Positions 1 to 9,383 of a stretch of 64,000 bases of DNA are shown in pieces. The notes beneath the pieces were generated by a model. It was not told the DNA's origin. It saw only the letters and a list, made by a program, of their open reading frames with translations, and ran no database searches. Each line of letters opens with the position of its first letter. The first letter of the stretch is position 1. The translations under genes and the position numbers were made by a program. This stretch comes from Lachnospiraceae bacterium (lineage in GTDB: Bacteria; Bacillota; Clostridia; Lachnospirales; Lachnospiraceae): positions 1 to 64,000 of the forward strand of contig JAGBBP010000047.1 of assembly GCA_017938405.1 (NCBI GenBank), given 5' to 3'.

Positions 1-1
1 C

Positions 2-2203
2 GGTATTATTATCAGCCCACACCCGCGGGCAAAGAATTCCACCATTGCGGCAGCAAAGATTGTGCTGGAAGCAGCGGTTGCGGCCGGTGCTCCGGAGGAT
101 ATTATTGCCTGGATTGACGTGCCGTCTCTGGAGATGACCAATACGGTAATGAAGGAAGCGGATATTATTCTTGCTACCGGTGGTCCGGGTATGGTAAAGG
201 CTGCATATTCCAGCGGTAAACCGGCTCTCGGTGTAGGTGCGGGTAATACACCGGCTATTATCGACGATACGGCGGATGTTTTACTTGCGGTGAATTCCAT
301 TATTCATTCCAAAACCTTTGATAACGGTATGATTTGTGCATCCGAACAGTCCGTGATTGTTTTGGATAAGGTATATAAGGCAGTAAAGGAAGAGTTTGCG
401 AGACGCGGCTGCTATTTCTTAAAGGATGAGGAAATCGAGAAGGTTCGTAAGACCATTATCATCAACGGCGCGTTAAACGCAAAAATTGTGGGTCAGAAGG
501 CCACCACCATCGCTGAGCTTGCGGGTGTTAAGGTTCCGGAAGGCACGAAGATTTTAATCGGTGAGGTGGAAAGCGTAGATATTTCCGAGGAGTTCGCCCA
601 TGAAAAGCTTTCTCCGGTACTTGCCATGTACAAGGCAAAGAACATTCAGGATGCCTTCGAGAAGGCAGAGCACTTAATCGCGGACGGCGGTTACGGCCAT
701 ACCTCCTCCATTTATCTGAATGCACAGACCGAGACCGCAAAGCTTCATGAGTTTGCGGAGCGTATGAAGACCTGCCGTATCCTTGTGAATACCCCGTCCT
801 CCCAGGGTGGTATCGGCGATTTGTATAACTTTAAGCTGGCTCCGTCCTTAACCCTCGGGTGTGGTTCCTGGGGCGGAAATTCCGTGTCCGATAACGTAGG
901 CGTAAAGCACTTGTTAAATATAAAGACCGTTGCAGAAAGAAGGGAAAATATGCTTTGGTTCCGTGCACCTGAAAAGATTTACATGAAGAAGGGATGCCTC
1001 CCGGTAGCTCTGGATGAGCTTGGCACCGTAATGGGCAAAAAGAAGGCGTTTGTGGTAACGGATGAATTCTTGTATCAGAACGGTTTTACGAAGGCAATTA
1101 CCGATAAGCTTGATGAAATGGGTATTTCCCATGCGGAGTTCTGGCAGGTAGAGCCGGACCCGACTCTTGCCTGCGCAAAGGCAGGTGCCGCACAGATGGC
1201 AGCATTCCGGCCGGATGTGATCATTGCTTTGGGTGGCGGTTCCGCCATGGACGCTGCAAAGATTATGTGGGTTCTTTACGAACATCCGGAAGCAGACTTC
1301 ATGGATATGGCAATGCGTTTTGTAGATATCAGAAAAAGAATTTATACCTTCCCGAAGATGGGCGAGAAGGCTTATTTTGTGGCAATCCCGACTTCTGCGG
1401 GTACCGGTTCCGAGGTGACTCCGTTTGCGGTTATTACCGATGAGAAAACCGGCGTAAAGTATCCGCTGGCTGACTATGAGCTTCTTCCGAATATGGCAAT
1501 TATCGATACGGATTTCCATATGTCCGCACCGAAGGGATTGACTGCCGCTTCCGGTATTGATGCGGTGACCCATGCACTGGAGGCATATGCTTCCGTGATG
1601 GCGACGGATTACACCGACGGCTTGGCATTAAAGGCGCTGAAGGTGATTTTCGAATACCTGCCGCGCGCTTACGAGAACGGCAACGATGTGGAAGCCAGAG
1701 AGAAGATGGCCAATGCGGCAACCATTGCAGGTATGGCCTTTGCAAATGCATTCTTAGGTGTATGTCATTCCATGGCACATAAGCTGGGTGCATTCCATCA
1801 TCTTCCGCACGGTGTTGCAAATGCGTTGATGATCAATGAGGTGTTGTTATTTAATGCCAGCGAGACTCCGGTGAAGATGGGTACCTTTTCCCAGTACGAT
1901 CATCCGCATACGCTGGCTCGTTACGCAGAGGTTGCCGACTATCTGGGAATTAAGGGTAAGAATAACGAAGAAAAGTTAAAGAATTTAATTAAGGCAATTG
2001 ATGACTTAAAGGAGAAGATTGGCATCAAGAAGACCATCAAAGAATATGTACCGGATGAGAAGGATTTCCTTGCAAGACTTGACGAGATGACCGAGCAGGC
2101 ATTTGACGACCAGTGTACCGGTGCAAACCCGAGATATCCGCTGATGAGCGAAATTAAGCAGATGTATCTGAATGCGTACTATGGCAAGCACGAGACGGTG
2201 TAA
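2..2203 (+). CDS. adhE: Bifunctional aldehyde-alcohol dehydrogenase, 5' end outside window
   Basis: Reduces acetyl-CoA to acetaldehyde and then ethanol, recycling NADH in fermentation. The reading frame is open from base 2 and begins inside the aldehyde dehydrogenase half with the SPHPRAKNST motif, so roughly the first 130 residues are missing; the GTG at 62 is internal. The acylating ALDH cysteine lies in the DNGMICASEQ segment. The iron-dependent alcohol dehydrogenase half follows, with GGGSAMDAAK and the metal-binding histidines in the CHSMAHKLGAFHHLPHG stretch. The C-terminus is complete. An APH-like gene follows after 15 bp and is probably cotranscribed. The Rex repressor gene near 59.8 kb is the classic regulator of adhE in this group, but the adhE promoter is not visible. 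Confidence 0.96.
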   Translation, partial: GIIISPHPRAKNSTIAAAKIVLEAAVAAGAPEDIIAWIDVPSLEMTNTVMKEADIILATGGPGMVKAAYSSGKPALGVGAGNTPAIIDDTADVLLAVNSIIHSKTFDNGMICASEQSVIVLDKVYKAVKEEFARRGCYFLKDEEIEKVRKTIIINGALNAKIVGQKATTIAELAGVKVPEGTKILIGEVESVDISEEFAHEKLSPVLAMYKAKNIQDAFEKAEHLIADGGYGHTSSIYLNAQTETAKLHEFAERMKTCRILVNTPSSQGGIGDLYNFKLAPSLTLGCGSWGGNSVSDNVGVKHLLNIKTVAERRENMLWFRAPEKIYMKKGCLPVALDELGTVMGKKKAFVVTDEFLYQNGFTKAITDKLDEMGISHAEFWQVEPDPTLACAKAGAAQMAAFRPDVIIALGGGSAMDAAKIMWVLYEHPEADFMDMAMRFVDIRKRIYTFPKMGEKAYFVAIPTSAGTGSEVTPFAVITDEKTGVKYPLADYELLPNMAIIDTDFHMSAPKGLTAASGIDAVTHALEAYASVMATDYTDGLALKALKVIFEYLPRAYENGNDVEAREKMANAATIAGMAFANAFLGVCHSMAHKLGAFHHLPHGVANALMINEVLLFNASETPVKMGTFSQYDHPHTLARYAEVADYLGIKGKNNEEKLKNLIKAIDDLKEKIGIKKTIKEYVPDEKDFLARLDEMTEQAFDDQCTGANPRYPLMSEIKQMYLNAYYGKHETV

Positions 2204-2218
2204 AGGAGGGCAAAGACT

Positions 2219-2971
2219 ATGAAACTGGATAAGGTTGTTGCAGTAAGAGAGAAAAAGACCGTATATTTGGACGGTGACCGTGTCATTAAGGTGTTTAACG
2301 AGGATTATTCCAAGGCAGATGTTTTGAATGAAGCGCTGAACCAGGCCAGAGTGGAGGAAACGGGGCTTTGCATTCCGCAGCTTTACGAGGTGACAAAGAT
2401 TGACGGCAAGTGGGCGATTGTATCCGAGTATATCAAGGGCAAGACCCTGGCGCAGCTGATGCAGGAAAATCCGGAGAAGAAGGATGAGTACCTGAAGATG
2501 CTGGTGGAGCTTCAGATGGAAGTGCATGCAAAGCGCGCACCGGGGCTTAATAAGTTAAAGGATAAGATGAATCGTAAGATTTCCGAGGCAGAGTTAGACG
2601 CCACCACCCGTTATGAATTGCATACCCGTCTGGAGGGGATGAAGAAGCATACGAAGGTATGTCACGGGGACTTTAACCCGTCCAATATCATTATTTCCGA
2701 CGAGGACGGCAAGGCGTATATTATCGACTGGGCACATGCAACCCAGGGTAATGCTTCCGCCGATGTGGCAAGAACTTATTTGTTGTTCTGGCTGGCAGGG
2801 GACACCGAGGGGGCAAAGAAGTACATGGAATTGTTCTGCAAGATGAGCGATACCGCAAGACAGTACATCGAGCGCTGGCTTCCGATTGTAGCGGCTTCCC
2901 AGTCCGTAAAGGGCAAGCCGGAGGAAAGACAGTTATTGCTGTCCTGGGCAAATGTTGTGGATTACGAATAG
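2219..2971 (+). CDS. Aminoglycoside/choline-kinase-like phosphotransferase (APH fold)
   Basis: A 250-residue protein with the APH kinase signature: the catalytic loop HGDFNPSNII (about residues 142-151) and the metal-binding Asp in IIDWAHAT (about 165-172). The N-terminal lobe has short beta strands with YLDGDRVIKVF, where the lysine would hold ATP. Small-molecule phosphorylation is implied by the fold; the substrate cannot be told, and antibiotic resistance is not implied, because such paralogues are common in clostridia. It sits 15 bp behind adhE with a good ribosome site (AAAGGAGGG) and ends before a strong bidirectional terminator, so an adhE-linked operon is likely. Confidence 0.8.
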   Translation: MKLDKVVAVREKKTVYLDGDRVIKVFNEDYSKADVLNEALNQARVEETGLCIPQLYEVTKIDGKWAIVSEYIKGKTLAQLMQENPEKKDEYLKMLVELQMEVHAKRAPGLNKLKDKMNRKISEAELDATTRYELHTRLEGMKKHTKVCHGDFNPSNIIISDEDGKAYIIDWAHATQGNASADVARTYLLFWLAGDTEGAKKYMELFCKMSDTARQYIERWLPIVAASQSVKGKPEERQLLLSWANVVDYE

Positions 2972-2989
2972 GACTTTTGGTTATGAAAA

Positions 2990-3019
2990 GGGCTGTCACA
3001 TAGGTGACAGCCCTTGTTT
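2990..3019. terminator. Bidirectional intrinsic terminator
   Basis: A perfect 10-bp stem, GGGCTGTCAC with GTGACAGCCC, closes a 4-base ATAG loop. It is flanked by AAAA on the left and TTGTTT on the right, so it can end both the adhE/APH transcript and the converging araC-type gene. Confidence 0.85.
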
Positions 3020-3029
3020 GTCAATAAAA

Positions 3030-4010
3030 CTATTTGGCGTTTTTGGAGGCGGAACGTCGGCTTTCGGTGTTAAATTCCTTGAATTCCGTCGGCGTACATT
3101 CCTTGAATTTTTTAAAAACCCGGTTAAAGGTGGAGATGCTGGCAAAGCCGGACTGCAATGCAATTTCCGTAATCGGAAGATTCGGGTCCAAAAGTAAGGT
3201 TTCCGCAGCTTTAATTCGCCTTGCGCACAGGTAGTCGTAAAACGAGGTATCGGTAAACTGCCGGAATAACCGGGAAAAATGAAACTTGGAAAATCCGATT
3301 TGTGCCGCAGTGGATTCTAATGTAATATCTTCCGCATAGTGGGTTTCAATGTAATCAAATACCGTATTGAATTTTTCGATGTACTCCCGCTGCTTGGTAG
3401 GCGGTGTGGCCGGAAAGGCGGCCGGCAGGGTATCGTCATTGTTTCTGGCCAGCAGAACGAAAAATTGAATTAACATGGAAAGAATGGCGAGCTCCGACAT
3501 ATCTCCGTCAGCGGCATATTCTTCCGCGATCCGTAACAGCAGGGCCCGTTCTTTATCGTAAATATCCGGCTTTGTTTCTTCGGTAATCAGTCTCGGAAGA
3601 GAAAACAAAGAAAACAATCGCGGAAAGCCTTTGCATTTGTTCAAAATGGACAAATCAAACATGAGTACCATACGGTATCCGGAGGCCGGAGGGGTCAGTT
3701 CGTGCAGTTCCCCGGGCGGTATCACAAGAATTTCGTTTTCTTTCAGGTGATAAGTGGTTTTGTTCATTGTGACGGTATAACCGTTTTTGATGGGCATAAT
3801 GATTTCCGCGGTGGAATGCCAGTGTAACGGGAAACTGCCGGGTTCTTTATTAATCCACAGAAAAACCGGGGTGTTTTCTTCCGCATAGGTGAGCTTTTCA
3901 TGGGTGCCGGCTATGATTCTGTTGTGAAAAGCGGAATTACGGTCACAGGACTTTTGACGGAGCTCCATCCAATGCGCGTCATCAAAAGAAAGTGGTTCAT
4001 TCGTCAGCAT
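3030..4010 (-). CDS. AraC-family regulator with N-terminal cupin domain
   Basis: A 326-residue regulator divergent from the carbohydrate locus. Residues about 45-110 form a cupin-like ligand pocket (PLHWHSTAEIIMPIKNGY, then GELHELTPP). The last 100 residues carry two helix-turn-helix motifs typical of AraC/XylS (AAQIGFSKFHFSRLFRQ and ALQSGFASISTFNRVFKKF). Its position next to the long intergenic region upstream of the binding-protein gene suggests it activates that operon in response to the imported sugar or a breakdown product (inference). The start was taken at the ATG at 4010, which has an AGGTGT ribosome site. Confidence 0.9.
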   Translation of the reverse strand: MLTNEPLSFDDAHWMELRQKSCDRNSAFHNRIIAGTHEKLTYAEENTPVFLWINKEPGSFPLHWHSTAEIIMPIKNGYTVTMNKTTYHLKENEILVIPPGELHELTPPASGYRMVLMFDLSILNKCKGFPRLFSLFSLPRLITEETKPDIYDKERALLLRIAEEYAADGDMSELAILSMLIQFFVLLARNNDDTLPAAFPATPPTKQREYIEKFNTVFDYIETHYAEDITLESTAAQIGFSKFHFSRLFRQFTDTSFYDYLCARRIKAAETLLLDPNLPITEIALQSGFASISTFNRVFKKFKECTPTEFKEFNTESRRSASKNAK

Positions 4011-4561
4011 AAATAATACACCTCCATAGAATTGTTGTTAAATTTGACAAAAACAGTATCGGAAGGAAACAATAAAAAAGAAAAACACCTAATTTGTCAA
4101 AAATTGCTATTTGTTTTAACCGGATATGAAAAGGTAAAATGCATAAAAAAAGTTACTTAAAAGCCTAATTTATACTTGAAATTATACAAATATCATAATA
4201 TAATTGATTTAGGTTGTAAAGAGCCGATAAAAAAATAGTCATGTTTCTGCGTATTGTGCCAAAACGGAGCAATAGGTGAAAGTTCGAAAAGCAATAATTG
4301 ATAAGCGCTTTTTGAAAAAAGGGACTATAATGGCACTATACGCTACAAAAAAGTCTTTTTCTGAAGTCGCCTTTTTTGGTGATTATGTACAAAAACGGAG
4401 AAAGAGCCCCTTTGGTGATTTTTATCAGAGGGAAGAAAGCCGATTCACATTTTAGAAAGGTTGTTGTATGACAGCCTGGTTAAGATGTGCTCCGGCTTTG
4501 GTTTGTCGTAAAGACAAATCGTTGTGCAAAAGGGAAATATGCACAAAGAAAGGAGAAAACT
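4011..4561. promoter_or_regulatory. Regulatory region between araC-type gene and sugar operon
   Basis: About 550 AT-rich bases without a convincing gene. A -10-like TATAAT lies at 4326-4331 with no good -35 at the normal distance, which fits an activator-dependent promoter. A cre-like core (GATAAGCGCTTTTT, 4300-4313; 10 of 14 matches to the CcpA consensus) sits just upstream, suggesting carbon catabolite control. Two direct-repeat pairs occur: AAAACGGAG at 4261-4269 and 4392-4400, and TTTGGTGATT at 4375-4384 and 4411-4420. These are candidates for AraC-type binding sites. The assignments are by inspection only. Confidence 0.45.
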
Positions 4562-7480
4562 ATGTCAAAAGGAAAGAAAAGCTTCCTTGCTGTAGTTGGA
4601 GTCGTGGCAGTTGTGGCAGTGGTAGTATTGCTGATTACACTGCTTGGCGGCGAGCAAAACTTCAGCGAAAAGTATGAGGGAACGAATCTTGCGACATCCG
4701 GCGAGTTTGAACGTACGGATACCTATGCCGCATATCTTGAAGAGCATAAAGGTTCGTCCAGACCGCAGGGTGAAGAGATAGTGGTAGATCTTGAAAAGTA
4801 TGTTGCGGAAACTGCTGAGAACACCGAGATTCTGACCGACTATCAGGGTGAAGATGTAGTTCTTTACCAGGGAGACAACGGATTTACCGAATGGCAGGTG
4901 AACGTTCCGGAGGCCGGATTGTACCGTGCATATATTGAGTATTATCCGGTAGAGTCCAGAGGCGTAAGCATGGAGCGTTGCTTCTTAATTAACGGTGAGA
5001 TGCCGTTTGTGGGTTCGGATGCTTTGACGTTTACCAGACGTTGGGCAGATGCAACCGCAGTTATTACCGATAATCAGGGTAATGACCGTCGTCCGACCCA
5101 GGTAGAGAAGCCGGATTGGTCTTCTGCTTACTTTACGGATTATATGGGATATTACACAGAACCGTATGAGTACTACTTCAATGCAGGTGTAAATACAATT
5201 GCATTGGATGCGGTGAATGAGCCGATGGCAATTCGTAAGATTTCCATTTGCCCGGTAGAAAAAGCGTTGACTTATGCGGAGTATCTTGCGGCTTGTCCGC
5301 AGACTTCCGGCGGAGCAGACCATTTTGATGAGATTCAGGGTGAGGCTTCCGTGGCACGTTCCGCACAGTCCTTGTATTCCCGTTCGGACCATGCTTCCGC
5401 AAATACGGTTCCGTACAGCGTAACCCAGTCTAAGTTAAACTACGGCGGCGGTGAGCAGTGGAAGATTGCAGGACAGTGGATCGAGTGGGAGTTTACGGTA
5501 CCGGCAGACGGTTTCTATAACCTTACCGTAAAGGCTCGTCAGTCCTATAACCGTGGTCGTGTGTCCAACCGTGCGGTTTACATTGATGGTGCAATTCCGT
5601 TTGAAGAGCTTTCCGCAGTGGCATTCCCGTATTCTTCGGAATGGATTAACGTGGCTCTGGCAGATGATGAGGGTACACCGTACAATATTTACTTAACCGC
5701 AGGTACCCATACCATCCGTATGGAAGTTGCCATGGGTGACATGGGTGATATTTTAAATGAATTACAGGATTCCGTAATCCGTATGAATGAGATGTACCGT
5801 ACCATTCTCGTATTGACCGGTGCAACTCCGGATAAGAACCGTGACTACGATTTAGACAAGGTTTATCCGGAAGTAATCGAAGCAATGGATGTGGAATACA
5901 GACGTTTGTATAAGGTTATTGATGATTATGTGGCATATACCGGAGAACTTTCCGGCGATATCGCAAACGTTCAGAAGCTGGCGAAGCAGATGGAGATTTT
6001 CGTAAAGAAGACCGAACGTATCGCAAAGCAGTTCGGAACATTTAAGAGTAATATCAGTTCCGTCGGTACTTCTATTAATACCATGTCCGAATCGCCGCTG
6101 GATATTGACTTAATTACCGTAACCGGCGTGAATGCACAGCCGAAGGAAGTGAAGTCCAATTTCTTTAAGAGCGCAGGTCATACCATTCGTTCCTTTATCG
6201 CATCCTTTACCGTAGACTATGATGCCCTCGGTAACGTATATGATGACGAAGAGGCAATTACCGTTTGGATTGCCAGCGGTCGTGACCAGAGTAATGTATT
6301 AAAGACTTTGGTGGATGATGTATTTACTCCGCAGACCGGTATTCCGGTAAACGTAAAGTTGATCCAGATGTCCAGCATGGTATTGAATGCAACCTTGGCA
6401 GGAATCGGCCCGGACGTTGCGATTCAGATGCAGCAGGGTGATCCGGTCAACTACGCGTTGCGTGATGCGGCACAGCCGTTAAATGAGTTTGCGGGATGGG
6501 AAGATGTAATTGCCCAGTTCCCGGCCAGCGCAATGGCACCGTATTATTTTGAAGGAGATTTGTACGGCCTTCCGTTGACGCATGTATATAATGTTATGTT
6601 CTACCGTAACGATATCTTGGAAGACTTGGGCGTAGAGGCTCCGGATACCTGGAATGACTTGATTGACATTCTGCCGACCTTACAGCAGAACAACCTGGAG
6701 GTAGCGGTTCCGTCCACCGAGCGTTTGATTAACGGTACGGCAAACCCGGACTTGTCTACTTATGTTGCATTGTTGTATCAGCATGGCGGAACGATGTACA
6801 ACAACAAATTAACCGAATGTACCATTGCAAGCGAATCCGGTGTAAAGGCATTTGAAATGTACACCAGATTCTACAGCCATTACGGACTCCCGGTTGCATT
6901 TGACTTTGCAAACCGTTTCCGTTCCGGTGAGATGCCGCTTGGTATGCAGGACTATGATACTTACAATACCTTAGCTGTATTGGCTCCGGAAATTAGAGGT
7001 CTTTGGGAATTCTCCCTGATTCCTGGTACGGAGCAGGAGGACGGCACCATCGACCGTTCCGTTTCCTCTTGGGGCTATTCTTCCATGATTTTAAAGAAGG
7101 AAGATCGTTCCGAGGAATTGACCCAGAATTGTTGGGAATTCATGAAGTGGTGGGCAGATGCCGATACGCAGGCCAGATACGGTCGTGAGCTGGAGGCGGT
7201 TATGGGCTCTTCCGCAAGATTCCAGACCGCAAACAAGATTGCGTTTGAGCAGCTTCCGTGGAGTGCCGACGAGATGGCAATCTTAAAGGAGCAGTGGTCC
7301 TGGGCTGAGCAGGTTCCGGAAATTCCGGGTGGTTACCTCGTAACCCGTAATATTACCAATGCGGCTCGTAAGGTTTACAACGAGAAGCAGGACCCGCGTG
7401 AGACACTTCTTGACTACGCAGACACTATTAACGAAGAGATAACGAAGAAACGTATCGAATTCGGCTTACCGGTTGAATAG
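4562..7480 (+). CDS. Large extracellular solute-binding protein with two carbohydrate-binding-like modules
   Basis: A 972-residue envelope protein. The start at 4562 is preferred over the longer frame from 4487 because AAAGGAG precedes it and a hydrophobic anchor follows at once (residues 7-30, no lipobox cysteine). Two beta-rich modules (about 65-240 and 255-415) resemble CBM6/35-type jelly rolls, each with aromatic motifs such as WQVNVPEAGLYRAYIEYY and WIEWEFTVPADGFYNLTVKA. A helical linker follows, and then a family 1 ABC solute-binding domain (about 590-950) beginning ITVWIASGRDQSNVLK and including GIGPDVAIQMQQGDP. Typical sugar-binding proteins have about 450 residues, so this one is twice normal size. 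It heads the operon, 13 bp before its likely cognate permease. Confidence 0.85.
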   Translation: MSKGKKSFLAVVGVVAVVAVVVLLITLLGGEQNFSEKYEGTNLATSGEFERTDTYAAYLEEHKGSSRPQGEEIVVDLEKYVAETAENTEILTDYQGEDVVLYQGDNGFTEWQVNVPEAGLYRAYIEYYPVESRGVSMERCFLINGEMPFVGSDALTFTRRWADATAVITDNQGNDRRPTQVEKPDWSSAYFTDYMGYYTEPYEYYFNAGVNTIALDAVNEPMAIRKISICPVEKALTYAEYLAACPQTSGGADHFDEIQGEASVARSAQSLYSRSDHASANTVPYSVTQSKLNYGGGEQWKIAGQWIEWEFTVPADGFYNLTVKARQSYNRGRVSNRAVYIDGAIPFEELSAVAFPYSSEWINVALADDEGTPYNIYLTAGTHTIRMEVAMGDMGDILNELQDSVIRMNEMYRTILVLTGATPDKNRDYDLDKVYPEVIEAMDVEYRRLYKVIDDYVAYTGELSGDIANVQKLAKQMEIFVKKTERIAKQFGTFKSNISSVGTSINTMSESPLDIDLITVTGVNAQPKEVKSNFFKSAGHTIRSFIASFTVDYDALGNVYDDEEAITVWIASGRDQSNVLKTLVDDVFTPQTGIPVNVKLIQMSSMVLNATLAGIGPDVAIQMQQGDPVNYALRDAAQPLNEFAGWEDVIAQFPASAMAPYYFEGDLYGLPLTHVYNVMFYRNDILEDLGVEAPDTWNDLIDILPTLQQNNLEVAVPSTERLINGTANPDLSTYVALLYQHGGTMYNNKLTECTIASESGVKAFEMYTRFYSHYGLPVAFDFANRFRSGEMPLGMQDYDTYNTLAVLAPEIRGLWEFSLIPGTEQEDGTIDRSVSSWGYSSMILKKEDRSEELTQNCWEFMKWWADADTQARYGRELEAVMGSSARFQTANKIAFEQLPWSADEMAILKEQWSWAEQVPEIPGGYLVTRNITNAARKVYNEKQDPRETLLDYADTINEEITKKRIEFGLPVE

Positions 7481-7493
7481 AAAGGAGGATGAC

Positions 7494-8438
7494 ATGAGTA
7501 ATACAAATAGTACCATTTCGCTGTATTTGCGTAAGAAAAAGATGGAACGTCAGATTATGTGGAAAAAAGCGAAGGCCAATAAGAACTGTTACCTGTTCAT
7601 TCTGCCTTACCTGCTTTTGTTTACACTGTGTTACATCGTACCGATTGCAATGTCCTTATTCTTAAGCTTCACATACTTTAACGTATTGGAGCCGCCGGAA
7701 TTCCGTGGCATGCAGAACTACATTAACTTGATTCTTGCCGATGACGTGTTCCTTACTTCCGTAAAGAATACCTTCGTATTGGCAGGTTTGATCGGACCGA
7801 TCGGTTACCTTGCATCTTTCCTGTTTGCATGGATGATTAATGAGTTGCCGCGTTACTTAAGAGCGGTTGCGGTAGTAGTATTCTACGCACCGTCCCTGGC
7901 GATGGCTTCCACCATGGCAATTTGGAAGATTATCTTCAACAACGACCCGTACGGTTGGATTAACTCCTTCTTACAGGTGCTCGGTTATGAACCGGTGCTG
8001 TGGTTATCCAATCCGCAGTACATGTTAATCGTAGTAATCGTTGTTTCCGTATGGTCCAGTTTGGGTGCCGGCTTCCTCGGTTTCGTAGCAGGTTTCCAGG
8101 GAATTGACCGTTCCCAGTACGAAGCTGCTTACGTAGACGGTTTGAAGAACCGTATGCAGGAGCTTTGGTATATCACCCTTCCGAGCATGAAGCCGATGCT
8201 CATGTTCGGTGCGATTAACTCCATTACCTCCGCATTCAACGTATCCGATATTCCGGAGCAGTTGTGTGGTAATCCGAGTACGGACTACGCGGTACATACC
8301 GTTGTTACACACTTAAAAGACTATGGTAGTGTTCGTTTTGAGATGGGTTATGCATCCGCAATCGCTACCGTTCTCTTCCTTGCAATGCTTCTTTGTAATA
8401 AGTTGATTCAGAAGTTATTGATGAGAGTCGGAAATTAA
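7494..8438 (+). CDS. Sugar ABC transporter permease (MalF/UgpA-like), first pair
   Basis: A 314-residue inner-membrane permease. After a basic cytoplasmic N-terminus, membrane spans start at about residue 30 (YLFILPYLLLFTLCYIVPIA). The cytoplasmic EAA loop that docks the ATPase is present as EAAYVDGLKNRMQELWYITL followed by PSMKP. The ATG at 7494 is preferred over the upstream in-frame ATG at 7473 because AAAGGAGG lies directly before it. It pairs with the next gene as a heterodimeric channel. No ATPase gene is encoded in the locus, so a shared MsmX/UgpC-type ATPase elsewhere must energise it (known for this family). Confidence 0.92.
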   Translation: MSNTNSTISLYLRKKKMERQIMWKKAKANKNCYLFILPYLLLFTLCYIVPIAMSLFLSFTYFNVLEPPEFRGMQNYINLILADDVFLTSVKNTFVLAGLIGPIGYLASFLFAWMINELPRYLRAVAVVVFYAPSLAMASTMAIWKIIFNNDPYGWINSFLQVLGYEPVLWLSNPQYMLIVVIVVSVWSSLGAGFLGFVAGFQGIDRSQYEAAYVDGLKNRMQELWYITLPSMKPMLMFGAINSITSAFNVSDIPEQLCGNPSTDYAVHTVVTHLKDYGSVRFEMGYASAIATVLFLAMLLCNKLIQKLLMRVGN

Positions 8439-8501
8439 CACTATGAATGACACAAAAAGAAAGAAGACAGTTTTTTATAAAACAGGAAAAGGAGAGAAGC
8501 G

Positions 8502-9371
8502 ATGAAAAAGAGAAAGTTTAGATTAAAGCGCAGACAGCCGGGCCGTTCCCGCGGTGGCGACCTTGGCGTATACATTATTTTAACATTGTTCGGCGTAATG
8601 TTTGCGATTCCGCTTGTTATGGCGATTTGTCAGGCATTTAAGCCGTTAGACGAACTTTATAAGTTCCCGCAGACCATTTTGGTATATAACCCGACCTTAA
8701 ACAACTTCAAGGATTTGTTTGTAATTATGGGTCAGTCCTGGGTACCGTTCTCCAGATACATATTCAATACGGTATTCATTACGGCAATCGGTACCGCAGG
8801 TCGTCTTTTGATTGCATCCATGGGTGCATACGTACTTGCAAAGTATGATTTCCCGGGCGGAAGAAAGTTATTCGCCATGATTACGACGGCAATTATGTTT
8901 AACGGTTACGTAACGGATATTCCGCGTTACCTGGTTATTTCGGGCTTTGGTTGGATTGATACCTTCCTTGCTCCGATTGTTCCGGCCCTTGCGGCTCCGA
9001 TGGGTCTCTTCCTTATGAAGCAGTTCATGGAAGGTATCCCGGATTCCCTTCTTGAGGCAGCAAAGATTGACGGTGCAAAGGAATGGGGTATCTTTACGAA
9101 GATTGTCATGCCGAACGTTAAGCCGGCATGGTTAACCCTTATCATTTTCGCAGTACAGGAACTTTGGAACAACCCGCAGTCCACTTACATTTATTCTGAG
9201 GAATTGAAGACACTTCCGTATGCACTTTCCCAGATTACCGCAGGTGGTGTTGCTCGTGCAGGTGCAGGTGCAGCGGTAGGTTTGTTCATGATGATTGTTC
9301 CGATCGGTATCTTCATTTTCTCCGAGAGTAACATCTTAGAGACGATGGCTAGTTCGGGTATTAAGGAATAG
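8502..9371 (+). CDS. Carbohydrate ABC transporter permease (MalG/UgpE-like), first pair
   Basis: A 289-residue permease with six predicted spans, starting with GVYIILTLFGVMFAIPLVMA. The EAA loop reads LEAAKIDGAKEWGIFTKIVM, ending in PNVKP. A good ribosome site (AAAGGAGAG) precedes the ATG. The gene lies 63 bp after the MalF-like partner and 12 bp before the NHL-repeat gene, so it belongs to the same transcript. The substrate is an oligosaccharide by inference from the binding protein and the GH3 and GH10-like genes. Confidence 0.92.
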   Translation: MKKRKFRLKRRQPGRSRGGDLGVYIILTLFGVMFAIPLVMAICQAFKPLDELYKFPQTILVYNPTLNNFKDLFVIMGQSWVPFSRYIFNTVFITAIGTAGRLLIASMGAYVLAKYDFPGGRKLFAMITTAIMFNGYVTDIPRYLVISGFGWIDTFLAPIVPALAAPMGLFLMKQFMEGIPDSLLEAAKIDGAKEWGIFTKIVMPNVKPAWLTLIIFAVQELWNNPQSTYIYSEELKTLPYALSQITAGGVARAGAGAAVGLFMMIVPIGIFIFSESNILETMASSGIKE

Positions 9372-9383
9372 GAGGAGAGAATT

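Noticed and set aside
2219..2971. Aminoglycoside resistance gene
   Set aside because: Only the general APH fold motifs are seen; cotranscription with adhE points to a metabolic or unknown substrate.
4034..4052. Possible Rex box (TTGTTAAATTTGACAA) upstream of the araC-type gene
   Set aside because: The half-sites are spaced two bases too close for the TTGTTAANNNNTTAACAA consensus and the gene has no redox role.
4487..4561. Longer start for the large binding protein
   Set aside because: The extra 25 codons precede the ribosome site AAAGGAG and would hide the membrane anchor; the ATG at 4562 is better.
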